A stretch of DNA of 64,000 bases from CAYSWS01 sp964434935 (GTDB lineage: Bacteria > Patescibacteriota > WWE3 > UBA101185 > UBA10185). This document shows, piece by piece, positions 41,719 to 48,844 of the stretch (positions are counted from its first letter, which is position 1; each line of letters starts with the position of its first letter). Under the pieces are notes generated by a model that ran no database searches, was not told the DNA's origin, and saw nothing but the letters and a program-made list of their open reading frames with translations. The translations under genes and the position numbers were made by a program. Where the stretch lies: contig CAYSWS010000002.1 of assembly GCA_964434935.1 (NCBI GenBank), positions 1 through 64,000 on the forward strand. The letters are read 5' to 3'.

Positions 41719-43047
41719 ATGTCAACATACATCATCGAAGGGGCCCATCAACTTGAGGGCACCATAAAACCGTCAGGTAGCAAAGATGCCGCCGTAAAAC
41801 TACTATCTGCCTCATTACTATCAAATGAAGATATTGTGCTGGAAAATGTCCCTAGAACATCGGATATTGAACTAATGATAGAGATCATAAAAGCGGTTGG
41901 AGGTACTATTTCCTGGATAGGCGATAACAAACTAAGTATTAACGGCTCAACAGTAAAAACGCACATCATACCCTTTGATATTGGGTCCAAAAGCCGCTTC
42001 GCCCTGCTACTGGCAGGACCGTTGCTGTTTAGATTCGGCAAGGCAACACTACCCAGGACTTTAAGTGCATCTAGTAAGCCCCAGCCTATCAATAGGTGGA
42101 TAGATACTTGGAAGGCTTTAGGAAATGATGTGGAGACCGATAAAGAACATATATATTTGGAGGCAAAGGAACAATACGGTACTGCGGTGAATTTTAAGAT
42201 CAGCACCCATATGGGAACAGCCAACGCCCTCCTAACCGCCGCTTTTACTCCCGGACAAACAGTTATTACAAATGCTGCTGAAGAAAGTGAGATAGACGAT
42301 CTCATAGAATTTCTTAATGTCATAGGCGGACAGGCAGAGAGGTTCGAGCCCAGAAAGATCAGGGTTATTGGCCGTAATGTTTTTACCAAGGGGTATTTTG
42401 AGATCCAGCCGGATATTATTGAAACAGTAGCTTTTGCTACGGCCGCCTTGGTGACAAAAGGCAGCATTGTCATAAAGGGCATCAAGAAACTTCACTTAAC
42501 TTCGTTTGTAAATTTTCTCACTAACATAGGAGCTAGGTTCGAATACGACCGTGAGCAGATGTGCGTGTGGTACGGGGGAGAGGAATTCCAGCCTCTTAAG
42601 CTGGAAAGCGCTCCAGCTCCGGGATTTTTAGCGGACTGGCTTCCCTTTGCTGCCACACTGCTTACTTTTGCTCAAGGGGAAAGCTACATCCACGATACCA
42701 TCTTTGTGGACAGATTCGGCTTTGCTCAGGATCTCAACCGCATGGGTGCCGATATAAGTTTGAAAAAACCTACTGAGGTGGGTTTCCAGGTTGTCATCAG
42801 CGATGAATCCTATGACTATGAGAAATTGGGCGAACCCAATTCGGTTTTGGAGATATGTGGACCCACCAAGCTTAGAGGTATACGGCTGAACATGGATGAT
42901 GAAAGGTTCAATTCGGCTTTGGTCATTGCTGCTCTTGGCGCCGAAGGAAGGAACGAGCTCATAGGTGTGGAAGAAATGTTTGTTAGATATGAGAATTTCT
43001 TTGAGAAATTAGGTAGTTTAGGGGCCGTTATTTCTTCGAACCCATGA
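41719..43047 (+). CDS. murA: MurA-family enolpyruvyl transferase lacking the catalytic Cys
   Basis: A 442-residue EPT-family protein with the MurA inside-out barrel repeats. K22 in PSGSKDAAV matches MurA Lys22, but the usual Asn23 is Asp. The loop normally reading PGGC-x-IG-x-RP-x-D is LSASSKPQPIN here. By alignment the catalytic Cys115 is A117, and Arg120 is Gln. The D-x-R near residue 394 and the VRYE segment near 420 (Arg397 in MurA) remain. MurA makes UDP-GlcNAc-enolpyruvate, the first step of peptidoglycan synthesis. Position before ftsW-murG supports a cell-wall role, but the altered loop makes ordinary activity uncertain. It overlaps ftsW by 4 bp. Confidence 0.85.
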   Translation: MSTYIIEGAHQLEGTIKPSGSKDAAVKLLSASLLSNEDIVLENVPRTSDIELMIEIIKAVGGTISWIGDNKLSINGSTVKTHIIPFDIGSKSRFALLLAGPLLFRFGKATLPRTLSASSKPQPINRWIDTWKALGNDVETDKEHIYLEAKEQYGTAVNFKISTHMGTANALLTAAFTPGQTVITNAAEESEIDDLIEFLNVIGGQAERFEPRKIRVIGRNVFTKGYFEIQPDIIETVAFATAALVTKGSIVIKGIKKLHLTSFVNFLTNIGARFEYDREQMCVWYGGEEFQPLKLESAPAPGFLADWLPFAATLLTFAQGESYIHDTIFVDRFGFAQDLNRMGADISLKKPTEVGFQVVISDESYDYEKLGEPNSVLEICGPTKLRGIRLNMDDERFNSALVIAALGAEGRNELIGVEEMFVRYENFFEKLGSLGAVISSNP

Positions 43048-44222
43048 AAGACACAAAAAACAGTTCTTATAAATCTTTCCTCTTGGTAATTTTTTCTCTG
43101 CTGGTGTTCGGATTATTTATCATTTACAATTCTACGGCTTATTTTGCTCAATCCACCTTCGGCAATCCTTTCAAATTTGTCATGCTGCAGCTGGTTTGGA
43201 TATTGGTAGGCCTCCTGGGTTTTGTATTTTTTTCTAAGTTTGATTACAGGAAGTTAGGCAACGTTTCATTTTTGCTTTTTGTATCAAGCATTGGGTTCTT
43301 ACTGTTCTTGGCTTTCATCGGCTTATTTTTATGCCGAACTCCTGAAGATGCTGGTATAATCTTTGCCCCCTGCATAAACGGGGCTAGCCGCTGGTTCTAC
43401 CTCAACCCCGAGCCTCTGCCGGCGCTACCTTTTCTTGGTGTTTTAGGGTTTCAACCTGTCGCTCTGGCAAAGTTAGCCCTGGTACTATATTTATCCACGC
43501 AGTTAAGTAAGTTTGAAAATAGAAAAAGTTTTGGATATGATCCATTCATTGTCTATCTTGTCACGGTCATGATATTTTCTATTCTATTAATTCTGCAACC
43601 CAATATGTCAAATGCTGTGCTCATCTTTTTTATAGGCAGCATTATCTATTTTGTATCCGGCTACCCGCTAGTACCCATTTTGATCTCTACTCCAATTTTG
43701 AGTTTAGTAGGGACCGTATTGATCTTCACATCAGAATACAGAAGAGAGCGCTTGTTAACTTTACTGGGGTTAACACCTGCAGGTGGAAATGAGGCCGGTT
43801 ATCATATACAGCAAGTGCTGATCGCCTTGGGCTCAGGAGGGTTGCTGGGCTTAGGTTTTGGTCAATCACGGCAAAAATACCAATATTTGCCGGAAGTGGC
43901 CTCGGATTCAATATTTGCCATTATAGGCGAGGAGTTTGGCTTCATGGGTACAACAGTAGTGATCTTGGTCTTTGCTTATTTGCTGCACATGGGCTTGAAC
44001 ATAGCTAAGAATGCTCCTGATATGTTGGGGAGGATGCTGGCGGTGGGTATCACTTCGTGGATTGGGATGCAGTTTTTTATAAATATTGCCGCCATGACCA
44101 GGCTCATACCTTTGACAGGCATGCCCATACCTTTGATATCTTATGGTGGTTCGAGCATGGTCTTTACGCTCATGGGCTTGGGGGTTTTGAATAATATTCG
44201 CAGACAAACAAAAGAGTCATAA
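43044..44222 (+). CDS. ftsW: FtsW/SpoVE-type peptidoglycan glycosyltransferase
   Basis: A 392-residue SEDS protein with about ten TM segments. Landmarks: NGASRWFYL and FQPVALAKLALVLYLS near 130-155 (conserved Arg and the catalytic-side loop), AGYHIQQVLIALGSGGLLGLGFGQSRQKY near 250, SDSIFAIIGEEFGFMG, and the C-terminal IPLISYGGSSMVFTLMGLGVLNNIRRQ. An insert with two Cys (LCRTPEDAGIIFAPCING) comes before the Arg loop. It polymerises septal peptidoglycan with FtsI. A second SEDS protein at 57 kb is more RodA-like, and context (murA-ftsW-murG-ftsQAZ) points to FtsW here. Confidence 0.94.
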   Translation: MKDTKNSSYKSFLLVIFSLLVFGLFIIYNSTAYFAQSTFGNPFKFVMLQLVWILVGLLGFVFFSKFDYRKLGNVSFLLFVSSIGFLLFLAFIGLFLCRTPEDAGIIFAPCINGASRWFYLNPEPLPALPFLGVLGFQPVALAKLALVLYLSTQLSKFENRKSFGYDPFIVYLVTVMIFSILLILQPNMSNAVLIFFIGSIIYFVSGYPLVPILISTPILSLVGTVLIFTSEYRRERLLTLLGLTPAGGNEAGYHIQQVLIALGSGGLLGLGFGQSRQKYQYLPEVASDSIFAIIGEEFGFMGTTVVILVFAYLLHMGLNIAKNAPDMLGRMLAVGITSWIGMQFFINIAAMTRLIPLTGMPIPLISYGGSSMVFTLMGLGVLNNIRRQTKES

Positions 44223-44229
44223 TTTCTGC

Positions 44230-44235
44230 TAGAAT
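44230..44235 (+). promoter_or_regulatory. -10 element TAGAAT before murG
   Basis: TAGAAT ends 5 nt before ATG 44241 and 8 nt before the in-frame ATG at 44244. It suggests an internal promoter in the division operon. Confidence 0.45.
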
Positions 44236-44240
44236 CAGTA

Positions 44241-45341
44241 ATGATGAATACTATAGTGATCACAGGCGGACATCATAGTTCAGCTTTGCCCGTCATCGAC
44301 GAATTAAAGAAAAGGTATCCCAATATAAACATGTATTGGTTTGGGCATAAAAAGACACTACCGGGAAGCAAGAACACTACTTTAGAATTTAGGGAGATAC
44401 AAGAATTGCACATTCCTTTTTACGATCTTAAAGCCGGTAAATTTTACAGAACTTTCAATCCGTTCAGATTGATAAAGATCCCGGTAGGTTTTTTCCAAGC
44501 CCTATTTTTACTAAAAAAGATAAAACCTGATGTTATTCTTTCTTTTGGCGGTTATTTGGCTGTGCCGGTCGTTCTTGCCGGATGGCTTTTGGGCATTCCT
44601 ACCGTAACTCATGAACAAACGGTGACCGCCGGATATGCCAATAAGTTGATCAGTAGGTTAGCTAAAAAAGTTTTATGTGCCTGGCCGCAGTCTATGGACG
44701 ATCTGCCCCTGGAAAAAGCTGTTCTTACCGGACTACCTATTAGAAAAGAAGTGTTTATGAGAAATAACAAGGATTTTAATATCCAGAACAGGAAACCCAC
44801 CATCTTCATAACTGCCGGTAAGACGGGCTCGCATATCATTAATCTGGCTGTGCAAAAGATCATGCCGGATCTGCTGCAGATAGCCAATGTTATACATCAA
44901 GCGGGTGACTATTCAAAATATAATGATTTTGACAAGTTAAGCGAAGAATACGAAAAAATAAAAACAAAGGTTGAGGGAGTTTATTATTTAAGAAAGTATA
45001 TTTTTGCCGATACTATTGGCGATGCCTATGGAAATGCCTCTTTGGTCATCTCCAGAGCCGGTGCCCATACATGCATGGAAGTTATGATCCTGGGCAAGCC
45101 GAGCATACTCGTGCCCATATCTTGGGCTTCTCATAATGAGCAATATAAAAATGCTCTTATGGTCAAGGAACTGGGGTTGGCGGAAATTGTAAATGAGGAC
45201 AAGATAAAAGATGAGAAATATTTTTTGCAGGTCATCAAAGAAGTCTTGGATAATCTTGAGCAGTATGTTTATAAGCAGCCTTTCGAAAAAAATTTGCAAG
45301 CCGCCAAACTAATAGTTGATGAAATCGTCAAGATCCTCTAA
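44241..45341 (+). CDS. murG: UDP-GlcNAc:lipid I N-acetylglucosaminyltransferase MurG
   Basis: A 366-residue GT28 enzyme. The N-terminal loop, ITGGHHSSALPVIDELKKRYP, replaces the more usual GGTGGHxxPA. LSFGGYLAVPVVLAGWLLGIPTVTHEQTVTAGYANKLIS near 96-134 holds the GGY and HEQN-type motifs. The donor domain has ITAGKTGSHIIN near 192 and SRAGAHTCMEVMILGKPSILVP near 270, the UDP-GlcNAc site. It makes lipid II from lipid I on the cytoplasmic side. The first glycine loop is shorter than in E. coli. Position between ftsW and ftsQ supports the call. Confidence 0.9.
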   Translation: MMNTIVITGGHHSSALPVIDELKKRYPNINMYWFGHKKTLPGSKNTTLEFREIQELHIPFYDLKAGKFYRTFNPFRLIKIPVGFFQALFLLKKIKPDVILSFGGYLAVPVVLAGWLLGIPTVTHEQTVTAGYANKLISRLAKKVLCAWPQSMDDLPLEKAVLTGLPIRKEVFMRNNKDFNIQNRKPTIFITAGKTGSHIINLAVQKIMPDLLQIANVIHQAGDYSKYNDFDKLSEEYEKIKTKVEGVYYLRKYIFADTIGDAYGNASLVISRAGAHTCMEVMILGKPSILVPISWASHNEQYKNALMVKELGLAEIVNEDKIKDEKYFLQVIKEVLDNLEQYVYKQPFEKNLQAAKLIVDEIVKIL

Positions 45342-46110
45342 AAAAAGCCAAAGAATAAGAAAACACCGGGCATCACGCTTTAAGTATCTTTCCCGGAAAT
45401 ATGTTCCGATGCTGGTTTTTATCCTCAAAATGACAGTAATTCTTGTTATTTTGGCAGGTGCCGTCTATTTTATTCTCTTCTCCTCTTTGTTTAGCATCAA
45501 CGTGATTTACGTTGAAGGCACACGTGAATTTGTAAATAAGGAGGATGTGAGATTAATGTCGGAAAATAATGCTTTAGGACATAATATTTTTAAATTTGAT
45601 GAAGCGCAGCTATCAGAAAAGCTGAGCAACAATCTATTGGGAGCCAGATCCTACTTAGTAAAAAAAGAACTTCCGCATACCATTAGAATAGTAGTGAATG
45701 AGAGAATACCTATAGCCGTGTTGTATAAAGAGAACGACGCCAGTTATTTTGTCGATGAAGACGGCTACGTTCTAGGATATGCCGATGACAACACGGAAGG
45801 GCTGCCTAAGATCCAATATGACAAAGAGATAAAGGCGGGGCTGTTCATAGATAAGAATCTGGTGCCGGTTTATTTGGAATTGACCAGGCTTTTAAAAGAA
45901 GAAGATGTTAAGGTGACCAGTATGAGCTTTTCCGCCAAACATGTTAACCTCTACTTGGAGAATGAGGTGGAGGTGTTGGTAGGAAATGAGAAGAACAAGC
46001 AAGAAGCGCTAAAAACAGTGGCAGCTCTATTAAAAGAAGCTGTTATCGAACATAAAGAAATACGGCGCATTGATATGAGATATGATAAAGTTATAGTATT
46101 ATTTAAGTGA
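45319..46110 (+). CDS. ftsQ: Cell division protein FtsQ
   Basis: A 263-residue bitopic protein. A basic cytoplasmic N-terminus of about 30 residues, one TM helix (MLVFILKMTVILVILAGAVYFILF), then a POTRA domain (SINVIYVEGTREFVNKEDVRL) and the FtsQ beta domain (VVNERIPIAVLYKENDASYFVDEDGYVLGY). It is the scaffold that connects the early divisome to FtsL and FtsB. ATG at 45319 is chosen; a TTG one codon earlier is also possible. It overlaps murG by 23 bp and lies 10 nt before ftsA, the usual order. Confidence 0.92.
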   Translation: MKSSRSSKKSQRIRKHRASRFKYLSRKYVPMLVFILKMTVILVILAGAVYFILFSSLFSINVIYVEGTREFVNKEDVRLMSENNALGHNIFKFDEAQLSEKLSNNLLGARSYLVKKELPHTIRIVVNERIPIAVLYKENDASYFVDEDGYVLGYADDNTEGLPKIQYDKEIKAGLFIDKNLVPVYLELTRLLKEEDVKVTSMSFSAKHVNLYLENEVEVLVGNEKNKQEALKTVAALLKEAVIEHKEIRRIDMRYDKVIVLFK

Positions 46111-46120
46111 TTTTCTAAAT

Positions 46121-47377
46121 ATGGCAAAAGAAAGAATCATTACCGGTATAGATGTAGGTTCGACTAAGATTGCTACGACTGTAGCCGTGGTGGACGATAA
46201 AAAAGTATCTGTCATAGGTGTTTCAGGCAATGTTGAGTCAAAGGGTATAAAAAAGGGTTTCGTCAGCAAAATAGACGGCGCCGTAGAAGCCATAGCCAAT
46301 AGTTTGGAAAGAGCCGAAAGGATGGCCGGTGTATCAGTTTCCTCAGCCTTTGTGACCGTCAATGGTAGCCATATTGAGACCAGGAATTCTCACGGGGTGG
46401 TGGCTGTTTCGCCTCATTTGAGTTCGGAGATAACCCCTGAGGATGTGGCCAGAGTGACGGAAGCCGCCCAAGCCATCTCACTGCCTTCGTCTCGGGAGAT
46501 CATCCATGTTCTTCCTCGTGATTTCATTGTTGATTCTCAGGATGGCATAAAAGATCCGGTGGGTATGACCGGAAACAGGCTGGAAGTGGAGACCAACATC
46601 ATCCACGGCTTATCAACTGCTATTATCAACTTGACCAAATGTATCGAACAAGTGGGGGTCAGCGTGGATGAGCTAATTTATACCGGGATCGCTTCGGCTG
46701 AGTCTGTGCTTACCGATACGGAGAAAGAGCTTGGTACATTGCTGGTAGATATCGGCGGAGGCACCACTTCAGTTATAGCTTATTTGGAAGGCAGTCCTAT
46801 ATTTTCTTCTGTCATACCCGTGGGAGCTAAGTACATTACCAACGACCTGGCCGTAGGCTTAAGGGTACGCATGGAGGATGCGGAGAGCATAAAACTTAAA
46901 CTGAGCAATGAATACGCGCTGCAAGCAAAAAAACAGCTCGAACAGACAGACGATGAATTTGATGTGTCTGATCTGAATCTCGAGGCTGAAAGTATTTCCA
47001 AGAAGGTTTTATATAGGATCATTGATGCCAGATTGGAAGAGATATTCAGCTTAGTGGCTTTGGAGATTGCCAAAGCTAACGTCAAGGGTAAACTTCCTGC
47101 TGGTACGGTTGTTACCGGTGGTGGAGCGCTTACAGCCGGTATGGAAAGAGTTGTAGGAAACGTCTTAAAGACGTCGGTTAGGATAGGCAAGCCCTCCGGA
47201 GTGACCGGATTGATAGATGAGATCCAAGGCCCGCAGTCGGCTGCCACAGTAGGAGCTGTTTTATATGGAGCCCACTTGTATAGGAGCGGTTCCATATTGT
47301 CTTTAGAGAAAAATCGCGGTAATATATCTAGTAAGATTAGTACAATCTTTAGTAAATTAAAAAACTTCCTGCCCTAA
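46121..47377 (+). CDS. ftsA: Cell division protein FtsA
   Basis: A 418-residue actin-fold protein. The phosphate-1 loop is TGIDVGSTKIATTV near residue 8. The 1C domain follows with SKIDGAVEAIANSLERAERMAG. Phosphate-2 is LLVDIGGGTTSVIAYLEG near 208, the adenosine motif is TVVTGGGALTAGMERV near 330. A positively charged amphipathic C-terminal segment (STIFSKLKNFL) is the predicted membrane anchor. It tethers FtsZ to the membrane and signals to the late divisome. It lies 12 nt before ftsZ. Confidence 0.96.
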   Translation: MAKERIITGIDVGSTKIATTVAVVDDKKVSVIGVSGNVESKGIKKGFVSKIDGAVEAIANSLERAERMAGVSVSSAFVTVNGSHIETRNSHGVVAVSPHLSSEITPEDVARVTEAAQAISLPSSREIIHVLPRDFIVDSQDGIKDPVGMTGNRLEVETNIIHGLSTAIINLTKCIEQVGVSVDELIYTGIASAESVLTDTEKELGTLLVDIGGGTTSVIAYLEGSPIFSSVIPVGAKYITNDLAVGLRVRMEDAESIKLKLSNEYALQAKKQLEQTDDEFDVSDLNLEAESISKKVLYRIIDARLEEIFSLVALEIAKANVKGKLPAGTVVTGGGALTAGMERVVGNVLKTSVRIGKPSGVTGLIDEIQGPQSAATVGAVLYGAHLYRSGSILSLEKNRGNISSKISTIFSKLKNFLP

Positions 47378-47389
47378 GTAAAAGTTAAT

Positions 47390-48586
47390 ATGCAGATAAA
47401 ACCTGAGATTGAACGATTTGCGAATATTAGAGTTGTGGGCGTTGGCGGCGCCGGGTGTAACGTTATCAATACTATGATCGAATCACAACAGATAAATGGC
47501 GTGGAATTTATTGCTGTGAACACAGATGCTCAGGCCTTATCCATCAGCAAAGCTTTTATTAAACTTCCCATAGGACAAAATCTGACTGGCGGTCTTGGTG
47601 CCGGCTCAGACCCTGAGTTGGGGAAAAAGGCCGCTGAAGAAGATGCCGACCTTATTAGATCAAACCTGGAGGGGTCGGATATGGTTTTTATAACCGCCGG
47701 CATGGGTGGTGGTACCGGTACGGGGGCCGCCCCTATTATTGCGGGTATAGCCAGAGAACTTGGTGCTTTGACCATAGGAGTTGTAACCAAACCGTTCTCT
47801 TTTGAGGGTGTGCGCAGGATGACCAATGCGGAGCGTGGTATTGCTGAGCTTAGCAAAGAAGTAGATGCCTTAATTACCATTCCCAACCAAAGGTTATTAG
47901 AGATCGCTGATGAGAAATTACCGGTCTTGGAAGCTTTTAAAATGAGCGATAGCGTGCTTAACCAAGGGGTACAGGGTATCTCGGACTTGATAGTTATGCC
48001 CGGTCTTATAAATGTAGATTTTGCCGACGTTAAAACCATTATGAAAAATGCCGGTACAGCCCTTATGGGTATAGGCATAGGTACCGGAGAAGACCGTGCA
48101 GCTGTGGCAGCCAGAGCGGCCATAACCTCTCCTTTGCTTGATATTTCCATAGACGGTGCCACAGGAATACTGTTCAATATTATCGGTGGTAGTGATATGA
48201 GCATGGCCGAAGTTGATGAGGCAGCTAAGATAATCATTGAGGCGGCTAGCGCAGAAGCCAATATTATATTTGGTACTACGATCGATGAAAGCATGTCGGA
48301 GCAGATAAAGATCACCGTCATCGCCACGGGATTTGATACCGAAGATATAAGATCAAAACTGGGCATGAGAAAAGATTCCCCTTCTTACCAGAGAGACTCT
48401 TTTGAATCTTCAAAACCTATAGGGGTTGCGCCGGGCGCACTTTCCGGTGATGAGGAGGATACTGACGAAAAGGATAGCGATGAGGACAAAGATGGGGGAA
48501 AGCAAAGAGACTCTTGGGGAAAACCCAGCCTAGGTGAGGACCCGGAAAGCAAGTATGACATTCCGGCATTTCTAAGAGGTAAATAA
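47390..48586 (+). CDS. ftsZ: Cell division GTPase FtsZ
   Basis: A 398-residue tubulin homologue. GVGGAGCNVINTMIE near 18, the GTP-binding signature GMGGGTGTGAAPIIAG near 104, and the T7 synergy loop LINVDFADVKTIM near 205 are intact. After a flexible acidic linker (DEEDTDEKDSDEDKDGG), the C-terminal peptide YDIPAFLRGK is the conserved binding tail for FtsA and other partners. It forms the division ring. It is the last gene of the operon, followed by a terminator-like hairpin at 48787-48824. Confidence 0.98.
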   Translation: MQIKPEIERFANIRVVGVGGAGCNVINTMIESQQINGVEFIAVNTDAQALSISKAFIKLPIGQNLTGGLGAGSDPELGKKAAEEDADLIRSNLEGSDMVFITAGMGGGTGTGAAPIIAGIARELGALTIGVVTKPFSFEGVRRMTNAERGIAELSKEVDALITIPNQRLLEIADEKLPVLEAFKMSDSVLNQGVQGISDLIVMPGLINVDFADVKTIMKNAGTALMGIGIGTGEDRAAVAARAAITSPLLDISIDGATGILFNIIGGSDMSMAEVDEAAKIIIEAASAEANIIFGTTIDESMSEQIKITVIATGFDTEDIRSKLGMRKDSPSYQRDSFESSKPIGVAPGALSGDEEDTDEKDSDEDKDGGKQRDSWGKPSLGEDPESKYDIPAFLRGK

Positions 48587-48844
48587 CTATTCCCGTAACG
48601 GCAATTAAAATATGCATATATAGAAATTAAATGATTTCAGTTATGTATTTCCTTTGGTGACCGCAAATGCATATTATTACCACAACTTTTAATGTAACAA
48701 TGAATATTTCATTGTAATTTGTAAAAATTTATGTTTCGATTAGTATTACACTGCCCTCATATATTTTCTACGGAAAATTGACCATAAGCTAGGCCTATAG
48801 GAAAGTAGGCTAGGTGGCTTTTTTACGTCAAAAAACACTATAAA
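48587..48844. other. ftsZ-RNR intergenic region with dyads and paired ATGCATAT sites
   Basis: At 258 bp this is the longest non-coding stretch in the window. It is AT-rich. ATGCATAT occurs at 48612-48619 and again at 48667-48674. ACAATGAA (48697-48704) and TTCATTGT (48708-48715) form a perfect dyad with a 3-nt centre. A hairpin with a T run follows at 48787-48824. I do not find a NrdR-box palindrome or conserved cobalamin-riboswitch core sequences. No ORF is supported. Confidence 0.5.
48787..48824 (+). terminator. Terminator or attenuator hairpin before the RNR genes
   Basis: CTAGGCCTA (48789-48797) pairs with TAGGCTAG (48806-48813) with one bulged G and an 8-nt loop. Six T follow at 48819-48824, five bases after the stem. 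It ends only about 20 nt before the RNR start, so it may terminate the ftsZ operon or attenuate the RNR genes. Confidence 0.5.

Noticed and set aside
41748..42485. 245-aa open frame antisense to the murA homologue
   Set aside because: It lies fully opposite a well-supported gene and has no domain features or start signals.
47530..48366. 278-aa open frame antisense to ftsZ
   Set aside because: It is a shadow of the ftsZ codon pattern; Ser/Ile/Pro-rich with no recognisable domain, while ftsZ is certain.
48587..48844. Cobalamin riboswitch upstream of the B12-dependent RNR genes
   Set aside because: Expected from context, but I do not find the conserved B12-box core (GCCACTG-like) with the accompanying conserved elements in a proper arrangement. 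A covariance-model search would settle it.
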